From contig CAWEPB010000007.1 of assembly GCA_963810815.1 (NCBI GenBank), positions 1,054,001 through 1,118,000 of the forward strand: a DNA stretch of 64,000 bases, written 5' to 3'. Position numbers and translations under genes: made by a program. Origin of the DNA: CAVQWT01 sp963810815 (GTDB taxonomy: Bacteria; Pseudomonadota; Gammaproteobacteria; Burkholderiales; Casimicrobiaceae). The notes under the pieces are model-generated. The model did not search any database, was not told the origin of the DNA, and worked only from the letters and a program-made list of their open reading frames with translations. Each line of letters begins with the position of its first letter. Position 1 is the stretch's first letter. This document shows, piece after piece, positions 47,299 through 56,071 of the stretch.

Positions 47299-47452
47299 GT
47301 GGGCGGCGTGCCGGGTGCGCTGTCGACCGCCCCTCGCTGTCCTATGGGTCCCGGGCGCCGACGATCGCTCAACCCACGAGCGATCGCCGCCGCCCACCCA
47401 TGACGGACAGCGCGGCCTCAAGGCGCACCCGGCACGCCGCCCACACCAGCAG
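47291..47452. repeat. Nested palindrome A
   Basis: Outer arms 47291-47320 and 47423-47452 are a perfect 30-bp inverted repeat. Inside is a 9-bp perfect hairpin, CGATCGCTC / GAGCGATCG, with the loop AACCCAC (GTGGGTT on the other strand). Between them, CGCTGTCC and GGACAGCG also pair, so most of the 162-bp element can fold on itself. Confidence 0.85.
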
Positions 47453-47578
47453 CCGTCGTGAACGGTCAACGCAGAATTCATGCAGCGAGCCGCACCGCGC
47501 GGCTGCGGTCACGACACCGCCGAGCACGAACTGCAAGGAGCACACACTCGCGTTTGGTACTTCCGGCCTGGCACGGAG

Positions 47579-47745
47579 GGCGTCCGCGGCCGGCCCGCCT
47601 CGGCGAGCGCCTTGAGGCCGCGCTGTCCGTCGCGGGTGGCTCCGGGCGATTGCCCGTGGGTTGGGCAATCGCCCGGAGCCGGGTACCCGCAGGACGGCGA
47701 GGGGCGGCCGACAGCGCGCGCCGAGGCGGGCCGGCCGCGGACGCC
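47579..47745. repeat. Nested palindrome B
   Basis: Outer arms 47579-47605 and 47719-47745 are a perfect 27-bp inverted repeat. The inner arms GGCTCCGGGCGATTGCCC (47638-47655) and their complement (47663-47680) are a perfect 18-bp hairpin with loop GTGGGTT. CGCGCTGTC and GACAGCGCG pair between them. The flank CTTGAGGCCGCGCTGTCCGT is shared, inverted, with palindrome A. Confidence 0.88.
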
Positions 47746-47804
47746 CGGCGACGCGGGGGTGCAACTTCGCGCGGACGGACGGCGGGCGGACCGCCGGCGG
47801 ACAG

Positions 47805-47876
47805 CGCCGCCAATGGGGTGGCGGACAATGCCGCCAATGGGGTGGCGGACAACGCCGCGAATTGGGTGGCGAGGAA
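47805..47876. repeat. 24-bp tandem repeat, three copies
   Basis: Units at 47805-47828, 47829-47852 and 47853-47876. The first two differ by one base; the third is more diverged. Each of the first two contains a small hairpin, CCGCCA / TGGCGG. Confidence 0.8.
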
Positions 47877-47908
47877 CGCCGCGCGGACGGACGCAACCTG
47901 CGGCAACC

Positions 47909-48604
47909 TCAGCGCACGGTGTTCTTGTCCTGCCCGAACAGCAGCTGCCGGGCCTTGTCGTCGGCGACCGACGGCGCGGTGTTGACCGTCTTCGCCAGCG
48001 CGTACGCGCGCTGCACCGCCGGACGCGCCGCGATCGCGTCCTTCCACCGCGCCAGATGCGGGAAATCCGCCATGTTCTGGTTCTGGCGCTCGGGCAGGAT
48101 CCACGGGAAGCACGACATGTCGGCGATCGAGTATTCCCCGACGATGAACTCGCGCGTCGCGAGCCGCTTGTTCAGCACGCCGTACAGCCGCCCCGTTTCC
48201 TTCGTGTAGCGCTCGATCGCGTACGGAATCCGCTCCGGCGCGTAGAGGTTGAAATGGTGGTTCTGCCCGGCCATCGGCCCCAGGCCGCCCATCTGCCAGA
48301 ACAGCCACTCGACGCACTGGACCCGGGCACGGTAATCGGTCGGCACGAAGCGGCCGGTCTTCTGCCCGAGGTACATCAGGATCGCTCCGGACTCGAACAC
48401 CGACAGCGGCGGCCCGCCGTCCGCCGGCGCGTGGTCGACGATGGCCGGAATCCGGTTGTTCGGCGCGATCTCCAGGAACGCCGGGGCAAACTGGTCGCCC
48501 TTCGAGATGTTCACCGGCCGGACCGTGTAGGGCAGCCCGGTCTCCTCGAGGAAGATCGTGACCTTGTGTCCGTTGGGCGTGGTCCAGTAGTAGAGGTCGA
48601 TCAT
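47909..48604 (-). CDS. Glutathione S-transferase family protein (YfcG/YghU-like)
   Basis: 231 residues. The N-terminal thioredoxin fold DLYYWTTPNGHKVTIFLEETGLPY includes the TPN motif seen in the Nu-class YfcG/YghU proteins, which have disulfide-bond reductase activity; IAPNNRIPAIVDH and LSVFESGAILMYL complete the glutathione site. A helical C-terminal domain contains GEYSIADMSCFPWI. It is the last of three minus-strand genes. Confidence 0.9.
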   Translation of the reverse strand: MIDLYYWTTPNGHKVTIFLEETGLPYTVRPVNISKGDQFAPAFLEIAPNNRIPAIVDHAPADGGPPLSVFESGAILMYLGQKTGRFVPTDYRARVQCVEWLFWQMGGLGPMAGQNHHFNLYAPERIPYAIERYTKETGRLYGVLNKRLATREFIVGEYSIADMSCFPWILPERQNQNMADFPHLARWKDAIAARPAVQRAYALAKTVNTAPSVADDKARQLLFGQDKNTVR

Positions 48605-48629
48605 GGGTCGTGCCGGAACGTCCGGCCGG

Positions 48630-49409
48630 TCAGAAGGTGCCGGGATAGTTGCCGCCGTCGATCAGCAGGTTCTGCCCGACGACGAAGCCGGCATGGCTGC
48701 TGCACAGGTACGCACACAGCGCGCCGAACTCGGCCGGGGTCCCGTACCGCCCCGCGGGAACGGCCGCCATGCCGGCGGCGAAGACTTCGTCGAAGGTCTT
48801 GCCCTGCGCCTGCGCGCGGCCGCGCATGGTCGTCTTCAGGCGATCGGTGTCGAACGACCCCGGCAGCAGGTTGTTGATGGTGACGTTGTGTCCGGCGACC
48901 TTGCGCGCGAGGCCGGCGACGAATCCGGTCAGGCCGCTGCGCGCGCCGTTGGACAGGCCGAGAATGTCGATCGGCGCCTTCACCGCGCTCGACGTGATGT
49001 TGAGGATGCGACCGAAGCGGCGCTCGATCATGCCGTCGATGGTCGCCTTGATCAGCTCGATCGGCGTCAGCATGTTGGCGTCGAGCGCGCGAATCCACGC
49101 GTCGCGGTCCCAGTCGCGGAAATCGCCCGGCGGCGGCCCGCCGGCGTTGTTGACCAGGATGTCCGGGGCCGGACACGCGCTCAGCGCCTTGGCGCGCCCG
49201 TCCGGCGTCGTGATGTCGCACGCAACCCAGGCCACGGCCCGACCGGCCACGGCACCGATCTCGGCCGCCGCGCGCTCGACGTCGGCGGCGGTGCGCGCGC
49301 AGATCGTGACGTCCACGCCTTCGCGCGCAAGCGCCTCGGCGCAACCGCGCCCCAATCCCTTGCTGGCGGCGCAGACCAGCGCCCTGCGCCCGCGAATGCC
49401 GAGATCCAT
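48630..49409 (-). CDS. SDR-family oxidoreductase with atypical active site
   Basis: 259 residues. The cofactor motif is CAASKGLGRGCAEAL instead of TGxxxGxG, and ILVNNAGGPPPGDF is normal. The usual Ser...Tyr-x3-Lys set is replaced: after NITSSAVKAPIDILGL comes SNGARSGLTGF, with Asn and Arg where Tyr and Lys are expected. This matches a known divergent group of 3-oxoacyl-ACP-reductase-like SDRs. Whether it is an active reductase is open. It sits 25 bp before the GST gene and 9 bp after the MFS gene, so likely one operon. Confidence 0.87.
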   Translation of the reverse strand: MDLGIRGRRALVCAASKGLGRGCAEALAREGVDVTICARTAADVERAAAEIGAVAGRAVAWVACDITTPDGRAKALSACPAPDILVNNAGGPPPGDFRDWDRDAWIRALDANMLTPIELIKATIDGMIERRFGRILNITSSAVKAPIDILGLSNGARSGLTGFVAGLARKVAGHNVTINNLLPGSFDTDRLKTTMRGRAQAQGKTFDEVFAAGMAAVPAGRYGTPAEFGALCAYLCSSHAGFVVGQNLLIDGGNYPGTF

Positions 49410-49418
49410 GTCGTTCCC

Positions 49419-50645
49419 TCAGTTGGCGCCGGCGGTCTGCACGCGGCGTACGTTGACCACGGTGACGATCGCGGCGACGAACAGCGCGGCCATCACCAGG
49501 AAAATCTCGCGCGGGTGCGCGTGGTCGAGCATCCAGCCGAAGATCACGGGGCCGAACACGCCACCGGTGTCGAGCCCCGAATAGACGAAGCCGTAGATGC
49601 GCCCCGATGCGCCCTTCGGCGTCGCGTGGCGCACGATGAGGTCGCGCGAGGGTCCGGTGCAGCCGATGGCAATGCCGGTCGCGGCGAACAGCGGCAGCAG
49701 TGTTGCCGCGCTGACCGCGCCGGCGCCGACGACCACCATCAGCGCGGCGCCGGTGGCGAGTCCCGACGCGGCGATGAGGTCGTGGCGGCCGACCCGCGCC
49801 GCGAGAAAGCCGCCGGCGAGGATGCCGGCGGTCGAGCCCAGGAGGTAGGCGGTGACCGCCGAGTTGGCGATGGCCAGCGGCAGTCCGAGACCGGCATTCA
49901 GCGCGTTGCCGGCGAAGGTCTGCACGCCGGTCGTGGCCATGGTCTGCAGCATGAAATAGCCGAAGCACATCAGGATCGGCGCCTGGACGAACAGTCGCCA
50001 TCCGGCCGCGTGCGGGGTCTCCGCGGCCGCGGCGCCCGCCGTCGCGGCGTCCGCGGCGTGGTGCGAGGACAGGAACGCGCGCTGAGTGGCCAGCAGGCCC
50101 AGCGCGACGAGACCGAGCGCGCCCATGGCCACCAGCGCGAGCCGCCACCCGAACAGGGCCCCCAGCGCGAAGCTCGCGATCGGCGCCAGCGCGTAGCCGA
50201 GGTTGCCGCCGATGCCGTGCGTCGAATAGGCGTGGCCAAGGCGGCGGGTCGACACGTTGGAATTGAGGATGGCGAAGTCCGCCGGATGGAACACGCCGTT
50301 GCCGACGCCCATCAGCGCGACCAGCGGAAACAGCCAGCCGATGCCGGGGGCCAGCGATGCCGCCATCGTGCCGCCTGCGAGCAGCGCCATGCCGCCCAGC
50401 AGCACCGGACGCGCGCCGATGCGGTCGACGACGAAACCGGCGGCAAACTGCGTCAGGCCGCTGGCCGCGTAGAACACCCCGACCAGCGTTCCGAGCACCG
50501 TCCACGACACGTCGAATTCCGCGCGCAGCAGCGGAAACAGCGGCGGCAACGCCAGCTGGAAGAAATGCGACAGCGAGTGGGCTGCGCCGACGAGTCCGAT
50601 GACCCGGGCATCCCGACGGAACGAATCGGCGGACGGGTTTTCCAA
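49419..50645 (-). CDS. MFS transporter, fosmidomycin-resistance (Fsr)-like
   Basis: 408 residues, 12 predicted membrane helices. The N-terminus VIGLVGAAHSLSHFFQLALPPLFPLL and the motif GVGNGVFHPADFAILNSNV are characteristic of the Fsr group. The central loop is Ala-rich. It is the first gene of the MFS-SDR-GST set. Substrate unknown. Confidence 0.87.
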   Translation of the reverse strand: MENPSADSFRRDARVIGLVGAAHSLSHFFQLALPPLFPLLRAEFDVSWTVLGTLVGVFYAASGLTQFAAGFVVDRIGARPVLLGGMALLAGGTMAASLAPGIGWLFPLVALMGVGNGVFHPADFAILNSNVSTRRLGHAYSTHGIGGNLGYALAPIASFALGALFGWRLALVAMGALGLVALGLLATQRAFLSSHHAADAATAGAAAAETPHAAGWRLFVQAPILMCFGYFMLQTMATTGVQTFAGNALNAGLGLPLAIANSAVTAYLLGSTAGILAGGFLAARVGRHDLIAASGLATGAALMVVVGAGAVSAATLLPLFAATGIAIGCTGPSRDLIVRHATPKGASGRIYGFVYSGLDTGGVFGPVIFGWMLDHAHPREIFLVMAALFVAAIVTVVNVRRVQTAGAN

Positions 50646-50800
50646 GGACGGGTACGCGGTGTAAGTTACGGGCGGCGAGCGCGCACTATAGCGTATCGGT
50701 GCCGAGCTCGAGCGGACCGCGACCCCGGTCGCGACCGGAACAGGCGCAGGGCGCGGCGCCGCCCCGACGCCCGCGACGACACTTTCCCCGAGGCACGACG

Positions 50801-51199
50801 ATGGTCGACAAGATCCGCAAGTCCGACGAAGAATGGCGCGCGCAGCTCTCGCCGGAGCAGTTCAGGGTCGCGCGCAAGAAGGGCACCGAGCGTGCGTTCA
50901 CCGGCGAGTACTGGGACCACCACGCCGACGGCACCTATGTCTGCGCGTGCTGCGGCACGCCGCTGTTCGCGTCGGACACCAAGTTCGATTCGGGCACCGG
51001 CTGGCCGTCGTTCTGGGCGCCGGTGACGAAGGAGCATGTCGCCGAACACGAGGACCGCGGCCTGTTCATGCGCCGGACCGAGGTGGTCTGCGCGGCCTGC
51101 GATGCCCATCTGGGCCATGTGTTTCCGGACGGCCCCGCGCCGACCGGTCTGCGCTACTGCCTGAATTCGGCGGCGCTCGGCTTCGAGCCGAAGCCATGA
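50801..51199 (+). CDS. msrB: Peptide-methionine (R)-S-oxide reductase MsrB
   Basis: 132 residues from ATG 50801. Zinc ligands C48, C51, C97 and C100, the substrate segment GTGWPSFW, HLGHVFPDG, and catalytic Cys120 in RYCLNSAAL. The frame is open for another 34 codons upstream, but that part has no family match. It repairs methionine-R-sulfoxide in proteins. Confidence 0.96.
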   Translation: MVDKIRKSDEEWRAQLSPEQFRVARKKGTERAFTGEYWDHHADGTYVCACCGTPLFASDTKFDSGTGWPSFWAPVTKEHVAEHEDRGLFMRRTEVVCAACDAHLGHVFPDGPAPTGLRYCLNSAALGFEPKP

Positions 51200-51274
51200 C
51201 CCCGCCCGTCCCGAATCCGCTGCCCCCTGACGCGAAGCCGACGGGCTCGAACCCGGGCGACCGGAGCCCGTGCG

Positions 51275-51949
51275 ATGCGGCTGCTGCTCGCCGAGGATGA
51301 CCCGATGATCGGCGAGGCGGTCCGGCGCGGGCTGGCGCAGGACGGGTTCGCCGTCGACTGGGTCCGCGACGGCCATGCGGCGGAACTCGCGCTGGCCGAG
51401 AACGTCCACGAGGTCCTTCTGCTCGACCTCGGCCTGCCGCGCAAGGACGGGCTCGACGTGCTGGCGGCGATGCGGCGCCGAGGCGACGCCCGCCCGGTGC
51501 TGGTGCTGACCGCGCGCGACGCCGTCGCCGATCGCGTGGCGGGGCTCGACGCGGGCGCCGACGATTACCTGGTCAAGCCGTTCGAGCTGACCGAGCTCGC
51601 TGCCCGCATCCGGGCGCTGGCGCGCCGCCAGAGCGGGCGCGCGGCGCCGCGGATCGACCTGGGCGCCGTGACCGTCGATCCCGCGACGCGCGAAGTGTGC
51701 GTCGATGGCGCGCCGGTGGCGCTGTCGGGCCGCGAATACGCACTGCTCGAGGCGCTGGCGGCACGGCCGGGGGCGATCCTGTCGCGCGCGCAGCTCGAGG
51801 AACGGCTCTACGGCTGGAAGGAATCGGTCGAAAGCAACGCCGTCGAAGTGCACCTGTCGTCGCTGCGGCGCAAGCTGCCGCCCGGCACGATCCGCAACGT
51901 GCGCGGCCTGGGCTGGATGCTGCCGCGCCCCGCGGCGGCGACCGCCTGA
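51275..51949 (+). CDS. OmpR-family response regulator (QseB/PmrA-like)
   Basis: 224 residues. Receiver domain with acidic pair E7-D8-D9, phospho-acceptor D51 in LLLDLGLPRKDG, and DDYLVKPFEL. The C-terminal winged helix has LSGREYALLEALAARPGAILSR and SNAVEVHLSSLRRKL. It is followed 30 bp later by its sensor kinase and then by a Do-like protease, which is a likely target. Confidence 0.93.
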   Translation: MRLLLAEDDPMIGEAVRRGLAQDGFAVDWVRDGHAAELALAENVHEVLLLDLGLPRKDGLDVLAAMRRRGDARPVLVLTARDAVADRVAGLDAGADDYLVKPFELTELAARIRALARRQSGRAAPRIDLGAVTVDPATREVCVDGAPVALSGREYALLEALAARPGAILSRAQLEERLYGWKESVESNAVEVHLSSLRRKLPPGTIRNVRGLGWMLPRPAAATA

Positions 51950-51979
51950 TCCGGTCGCCGTCGATCTCCGCACCCGGCG

Positions 51980-53287
51980 ATGACCTCGATCCGACGCGCC
52001 CTGCTGCTGCCGCTGGCCGGCGGACTCGCGCTCGCGCTCGTCGTCGCCACGGTCGCCACCTACCTGCGCGCCCGCGACGAGGCCAATGCGCTGTTCGACG
52101 TCCAGCTGACCCAGCTCGCCGCATCGGTGACCGGGATGCCGTTGGCGGCGACCGCGGCGCCGCGCGGCGGCAACGCGGACAGTCCGCTGGTGGTCCAGGT
52201 GTGGAACCGCGACGGCGTGCAGGTCTACCGTTCGCACGGCGGACGCGAGGCGCCGTCGCGCGCCGCCCCCGGTTTCGCCACGGTCGCGACCCGCGACGGG
52301 CCCTGGCGCGTCTACAGCGTGCTCGCCGGCGGCGAGCTGGTGCAGGTGGCGCAGCCGCTGTCGGTGCGCAACGAGCTCGCGGCCAGCCTCGCGCTCCGGA
52401 CCATCGTGCCCTGGCTGGTCGCCGCGCCGCTGATCGGCCTGCTGCTCTGGTTCGCGATCGCGCGGGCGCTGGCGCCGCTCGACCGCGTCGCTTCCGCGGT
52501 CTCGCGCCGAACCCCGCGCGAGCTCGCACCGCTGCCCGCGACGGGCTGGCCCCGCGAGGTGCAGCCGCTGGTCGACGCGCTCAACGCGCTGCTCGCCCGG
52601 CTGGACGCCGCGCTCGCCGCGCAGCGCAGCTTCGTCGCCGACGCCGCCCACGAGCTGCGCACGCCGCTGACGGCGGTGCACCTGCAGGCGCAGCTCGCCG
52701 CGCGCGCCACCACCGAGCCGGAGCGTGCCGTCGCGCTGGCGGCGATGAAGGGCGGCCTTGCCCGGGCCACGCGGCTGTCCGAGCAGCTGCTGGCGCTCGC
52801 CCGCGCCGACGAGCCCACGCCGGACGCGTCGACGCCGGTCGACCTTGCCGCGATCGCCCGCGCCGTGGTCGCCGAGCAGGCGGTGATGGCCGCGGCCCGC
52901 GAGGTCGATCTAGGCCTGGTCGTTGCCGGCGACGCCGCCGTCACGGTCGTCGGCGACGCCGCGGCGCTGACGACGCTGGTGACCAACCTCGTCGACAACG
53001 CGGTCCGGTACACGCCACCCGGCGGCCAGGTCGACGTCGTCGTCGAGCCGCGCGACGGGCGGCCGGTGCTGGTCGTCCGCGACACGGGGCCGGGCATCCC
53101 CGCGGCCGAGCGCGCCGTGGTGTTCGAGCGCTTCGCGCGCGGCCGCGATGCGGCGGCACCGGGCAGCGGGCTCGGCCTGGCGATCGTGCGGCGGATCGCC
53201 GAGCGGCACGGCGCCACCGTCGCCCTGGACGACGGCCCCGGCGGCCGCGGTCTGGCCGCGACGGTTTCGTTTCCGTCCCGGACTTAA
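51980..53287 (+). CDS. Two-component sensor histidine kinase (QseC-like)
   Basis: 435 residues. Membrane segments at about 8-28 and 142-162 flank a short periplasmic sensor. HAMP-like linker, then the H-box FVADAAHELRTPLT with His224, N-box (NLVDNAVRYTPPGG), G1 (VRDTGPGIP) and G2 (GSGLGLAIVRRI). It phosphorylates the adjacent regulator. The signal is unknown. Confidence 0.93.
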   Translation: MTSIRRALLLPLAGGLALALVVATVATYLRARDEANALFDVQLTQLAASVTGMPLAATAAPRGGNADSPLVVQVWNRDGVQVYRSHGGREAPSRAAPGFATVATRDGPWRVYSVLAGGELVQVAQPLSVRNELAASLALRTIVPWLVAAPLIGLLLWFAIARALAPLDRVASAVSRRTPRELAPLPATGWPREVQPLVDALNALLARLDAALAAQRSFVADAAHELRTPLTAVHLQAQLAARATTEPERAVALAAMKGGLARATRLSEQLLALARADEPTPDASTPVDLAAIARAVVAEQAVMAAAREVDLGLVVAGDAAVTVVGDAAALTTLVTNLVDNAVRYTPPGGQVDVVVEPRDGRPVLVVRDTGPGIPAAERAVVFERFARGRDAAAPGSGLGLAIVRRIAERHGATVALDDGPGGRGLAATVSFPSRT

Positions 53288-53366
53288 TTCTGGCTTAAGT
53301 CTCGCGCGCTATTTTCGGTTCGTCCGCGGGCATCGTGCCCGCATCCGATGAATCCGAGGAGAGCGC

Positions 53367-54869
53367 ATGCAACCCCGAGTCTTCAAACGCAGTCTCGCCG
53401 CGCTGGCCGTCGCCGGCGCGTTCGGCCTCGGCGCCGTCGCCGCCGACCGCCATGGCGCCGCGCCGGCGGCCAATGCCGCGCCGGCGCCCGCTGCCATCGC
53501 GACCGCCCCCGCCGCCGCCGTCGCACCCGCGCCCCGCGGCGCATCGCTCGCCCTGCCCGACTTCGCCGACCTCGTGGCGAGGCACGGCGCCGCCGTGGTC
53601 GAAGTCGCCACGGTCAAGGGCGCCACGCGGACCGCAGCCCAGGGCGGCCCGGGCCAGCGCATGCCGAGGGGAATTCCGCCGGAACTGGCGCCGTTCTTCC
53701 GCGGCATGCCGCAACCCGACGGCCCCGAAGGTCCCGAAGACGGCCCGGGCCGCGGCACGGGATCGGGCTTCATCGTCGCCGCCGACGGCGTGATCCTGAC
53801 CAATGCGCACGTCGTCGACGGCTCCGACGAGGTGACGGTGAAGCTCGCCGACCAGCGCGAATTCCGGGCCAAGGTGCTGGGCAGCGACAAGGTCACCGAC
53901 GTCGCCGTGCTCAAGATCGACGCGAAGGACCTGCCGACGGTGAAGACCGGCAATCCGGCCGCCACGCGGGTCGGCGAGTGGGTCGTCGCCATCGGGGCGC
54001 CGTACGGCCTCGAGCACACGGTGACCTCGGGCATCGTCAGCGCCAAGTCGCGCTCGTTGCCCGGCGACAGCGTCGTGCCGTTCATCCAGACCGACGCGGC
54101 CGTCAATCCCGGCAATTCGGGGGGACCGCTGTTCAACCTCGCCGGCGAGGTGATCGGCATCAACTCGCAGATCTTCAGCCGCTCGGGGGGCTTCCAGGGC
54201 CTCGCCTTCGCGATCCCGATCGACGTGGCGCTCAACGTCAAGGACCAGATCGTCACCCACGGCAAGGTCAGCCACGGCCGCCTGGGAGTGACCGTGCAGG
54301 AGGTCAACCAGGTGCTGGCGGAGAACTTCGGCCTGCCCGCGCCGACCGGCGCACTGGTCTCGTCGGTGCAGAAGGGCGGGCCCGGCGCGACCGCCGGGCT
54401 CGAGCCGGGCGACGTTATCCTGAAGCTCGACGGCGAGGTGGTGAGCAAGTCGTCCGACCTGCCGCCGAAGGTGTCCGTCCTCAAGCCCGGCTCGACGGTC
54501 ACGCTCGACGTCTGGCGCGACGGCAAGGCGAAGACGCTGAAGGCGACGATCGGCGAGCGCGAGCCGGTGAAGACGGCCAAGGCCGACCGGCCCGACGCAT
54601 CGCAGGGCAAGCTGGGTGTCGTGGTCCGGCCGCTGTCGCCGGACGAGCAGCGGGAGTCCAAGCTGGCCGGCGGGGTGGTCGTCGAGGACGTCGCCGGGGC
54701 CGCGGCCAAGGCCGGCGTGCGGCCGGGCGACGTGATCGTGTCGGTCAACCGGACGCCGGTGAAGGACCCGGCACAGCTCAAGTCGCTGGTCGAGGGTTCG
54801 GGCAAGACGGTGGCGCTGCTGATCCAGCGCGACGACGGCCGGATCTTCATTCCGGTGCCGCTTGGCTGA
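53367..54869 (+). CDS. Do-like serine protease (DegP/DegQ type), second copy
   Basis: 500 residues. Signal peptide, then an Ala/Pro-rich linker at about 30-58, then the trypsin fold with triad H148 (TNAHVVDG), D178 (TDVAVLKI) and S251 (NPGNSGGPLF) and two PDZ domains. It is closely related to the mucD product at 14284 but has a longer N-terminal linker and a Gly/Pro-rich loop before the protease core. It follows the two-component genes by 79 bp, so it is probably controlled by that system rather than by sigma-E. A clear terminator ends the unit. Confidence 0.94.
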   Translation: MQPRVFKRSLAALAVAGAFGLGAVAADRHGAAPAANAAPAPAAIATAPAAAVAPAPRGASLALPDFADLVARHGAAVVEVATVKGATRTAAQGGPGQRMPRGIPPELAPFFRGMPQPDGPEGPEDGPGRGTGSGFIVAADGVILTNAHVVDGSDEVTVKLADQREFRAKVLGSDKVTDVAVLKIDAKDLPTVKTGNPAATRVGEWVVAIGAPYGLEHTVTSGIVSAKSRSLPGDSVVPFIQTDAAVNPGNSGGPLFNLAGEVIGINSQIFSRSGGFQGLAFAIPIDVALNVKDQIVTHGKVSHGRLGVTVQEVNQVLAENFGLPAPTGALVSSVQKGGPGATAGLEPGDVILKLDGEVVSKSSDLPPKVSVLKPGSTVTLDVWRDGKAKTLKATIGEREPVKTAKADRPDASQGKLGVVVRPLSPDEQRESKLAGGVVVEDVAGAAAKAGVRPGDVIVSVNRTPVKDPAQLKSLVEGSGKTVALLIQRDDGRIFIPVPLG

Positions 54870-54906
54870 AGGCGAGCGGCCGTCCCGCCGGATGGTCGAC
54901 GGATCG

Positions 54907-54935
54907 GGGCGGACTCGCGAGGGTCCGCCCTTTCT
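54907..54935 (+). terminator. Rho-independent terminator after the second Do-like protease
   Basis: 8-bp stem GGGCGGAC / GTCCGCCC with an 8-base loop, followed by TTTCT. Confidence 0.8.
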
Positions 54936-55029
54936 CATGTGCTTTATAACGATCGCAGGATAATTAATTGTTTACATTGATGGTCGCGTTGATCATTGCT
55001 GCCGTACGTCGGCGCCGCGCGGAGATGGG

Positions 55030-55060
55030 TTGACAGCGAATGATATGTCAGTGATATCAT
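55030..55060 (+). promoter_or_regulatory. Promoter with embedded operator palindrome for the SPFH operon
   Basis: TTGACA at 55030-55035, with -10 candidates GATATC (17-bp spacer) or TATCAT (19-bp spacer). The perfect inverted repeat ATGATAT-N7-ATATCAT (55040-55060) fills the space between the boxes, the classic position for a repressor site. The whole 54940-55075 stretch is AT-rich compared with its surroundings. Confidence 0.65.
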
Positions 55061-55126
55061 TTAGCTATACCTGTTTCGGCGCCGCGTGGCGGTCTCCCGA
55101 AGCCGGCGACGAACGAGGAGATCGAC

Positions 55127-56053
55127 ATGGCACGGAATCCGGCAATCGGCGTTCAGGGCTCCCACGACGAGTCGCCGATACGAACCTGGAACGGGTTCCT
55201 CGTCCTGTTCGTCGGGCTGGCCCTGATCGGCGGAGCGGCCTGGCAGCTGTGGTCGACCATCGCTGCGGGCCGGCCGTTCTCGCCTTGGGCGTTCGTCGGC
55301 GCCGGCCTGCTGTTCCTCGCGGGCATGTTCGTGCTGGCCGGGCTGTACACGCTGCAGCCCAACGAAGCGGCGATCCTCCAGCTCTTCGGCGCGTATCGCG
55401 GCACCACCCGCGTGCCGGGCCTGCGGGCAACCAATCCGTTCTACACCCGCAAGAAGCTGTCGCTGCGGGCGCGCAACCTCAACGGCGAACGGCTGAAGGT
55501 GAACGACAAGCGCGGCAATCCGATCGAGATCGCCGCCGTCGTCGTCTGGCACGTCGAAGACACCGCCAAGGCGGCGTTCGACGTCGATGACTACGAGAAC
55601 TTCGTCAAGGTGCAGAGCGAAGCGGCGGTCCGGCACCTCGCTTCGAATTTCGCCTACGACGAGGACGAGACCCTCGGCGACCGCCGTGAACCGACGCTGC
55701 TGGGCGGCGCCGACATCGTCGCCAAGGCACTGGTGCGCGAGCTGCAGGCCCGGCTCGACCAGGCCGGCGTCGTCGTCGAGGAGTCGCGGCTCACGCACCT
55801 CGCGTACGCCCCCGAGATCGCGCAGGTGATGCTGCGCCGCCAGCAGGCCGAAGCGATCATCGCGGCGCGGCAGAAGATCGTCCACGGCGCGGTATCGATG
55901 GTGCAGATGGCGCTGGAAGAGCTGTCGGCGAAGAAGGTGGTCGAGCTCGACGACGAGCGCAAGGCGGCGATGGTGTCCAACCTGATGACCGTGCTGTGCG
56001 CCGAGGGCGAGGTGCAGCCGGTGATCAATACCGGGACCCTCTACAACGGCTGA
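55127..56053 (+). CDS. SPFH/band-7 domain membrane protein
   Basis: 308 residues. Two N-terminal membrane helices (about 24-44 and 50-71), then an SPFH domain starting TLQPNEAAILQLFGAYRGTTRVPGL and including RGNPIEIAAVVVWHVEDTAKAAFDVDDYENFV. A helical tail with LRRQQAEAIIAARQKIVHGAV-type flotillin/stomatin sequence follows. Such proteins scaffold membrane microdomains, often with a protease partner; none is adjacent here. It is the first gene of a three-gene operon with a DUF1648 protein and a small ribbon-helix-helix protein. Confidence 0.9.
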   Translation: MARNPAIGVQGSHDESPIRTWNGFLVLFVGLALIGGAAWQLWSTIAAGRPFSPWAFVGAGLLFLAGMFVLAGLYTLQPNEAAILQLFGAYRGTTRVPGLRATNPFYTRKKLSLRARNLNGERLKVNDKRGNPIEIAAVVVWHVEDTAKAAFDVDDYENFVKVQSEAAVRHLASNFAYDEDETLGDRREPTLLGGADIVAKALVRELQARLDQAGVVVEESRLTHLAYAPEIAQVMLRRQQAEAIIAARQKIVHGAVSMVQMALEELSAKKVVELDDERKAAMVSNLMTVLCAEGEVQPVINTGTLYNG

Positions 56054-56071
56054 ACCGGAACGGAGTCGGCC

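Larger units (their letters stand above)
47137..47908. other. Palindrome- and repeat-rich non-coding region between ttcA and a GST gene
   Basis: 772 bp with no supportable gene. Several short overlapping frames are open on both strands, but none has a recognisable motif and all are built from the repeats. The region holds a 28-bp tandem pair, two large nested palindromes (47291-47452 and 47579-47745) and a 24-bp tandem triplet. It also separates two convergent transcripts. Confidence 0.8.

Noticed and set aside
47137..47908. CRISPR array or small genes in the repeat-rich gap
   Set aside because: Repeats are adjacent tandems or inverted arms without unique spacers of even length, and no cas gene is near. 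The overlapping short frames carry no motif.
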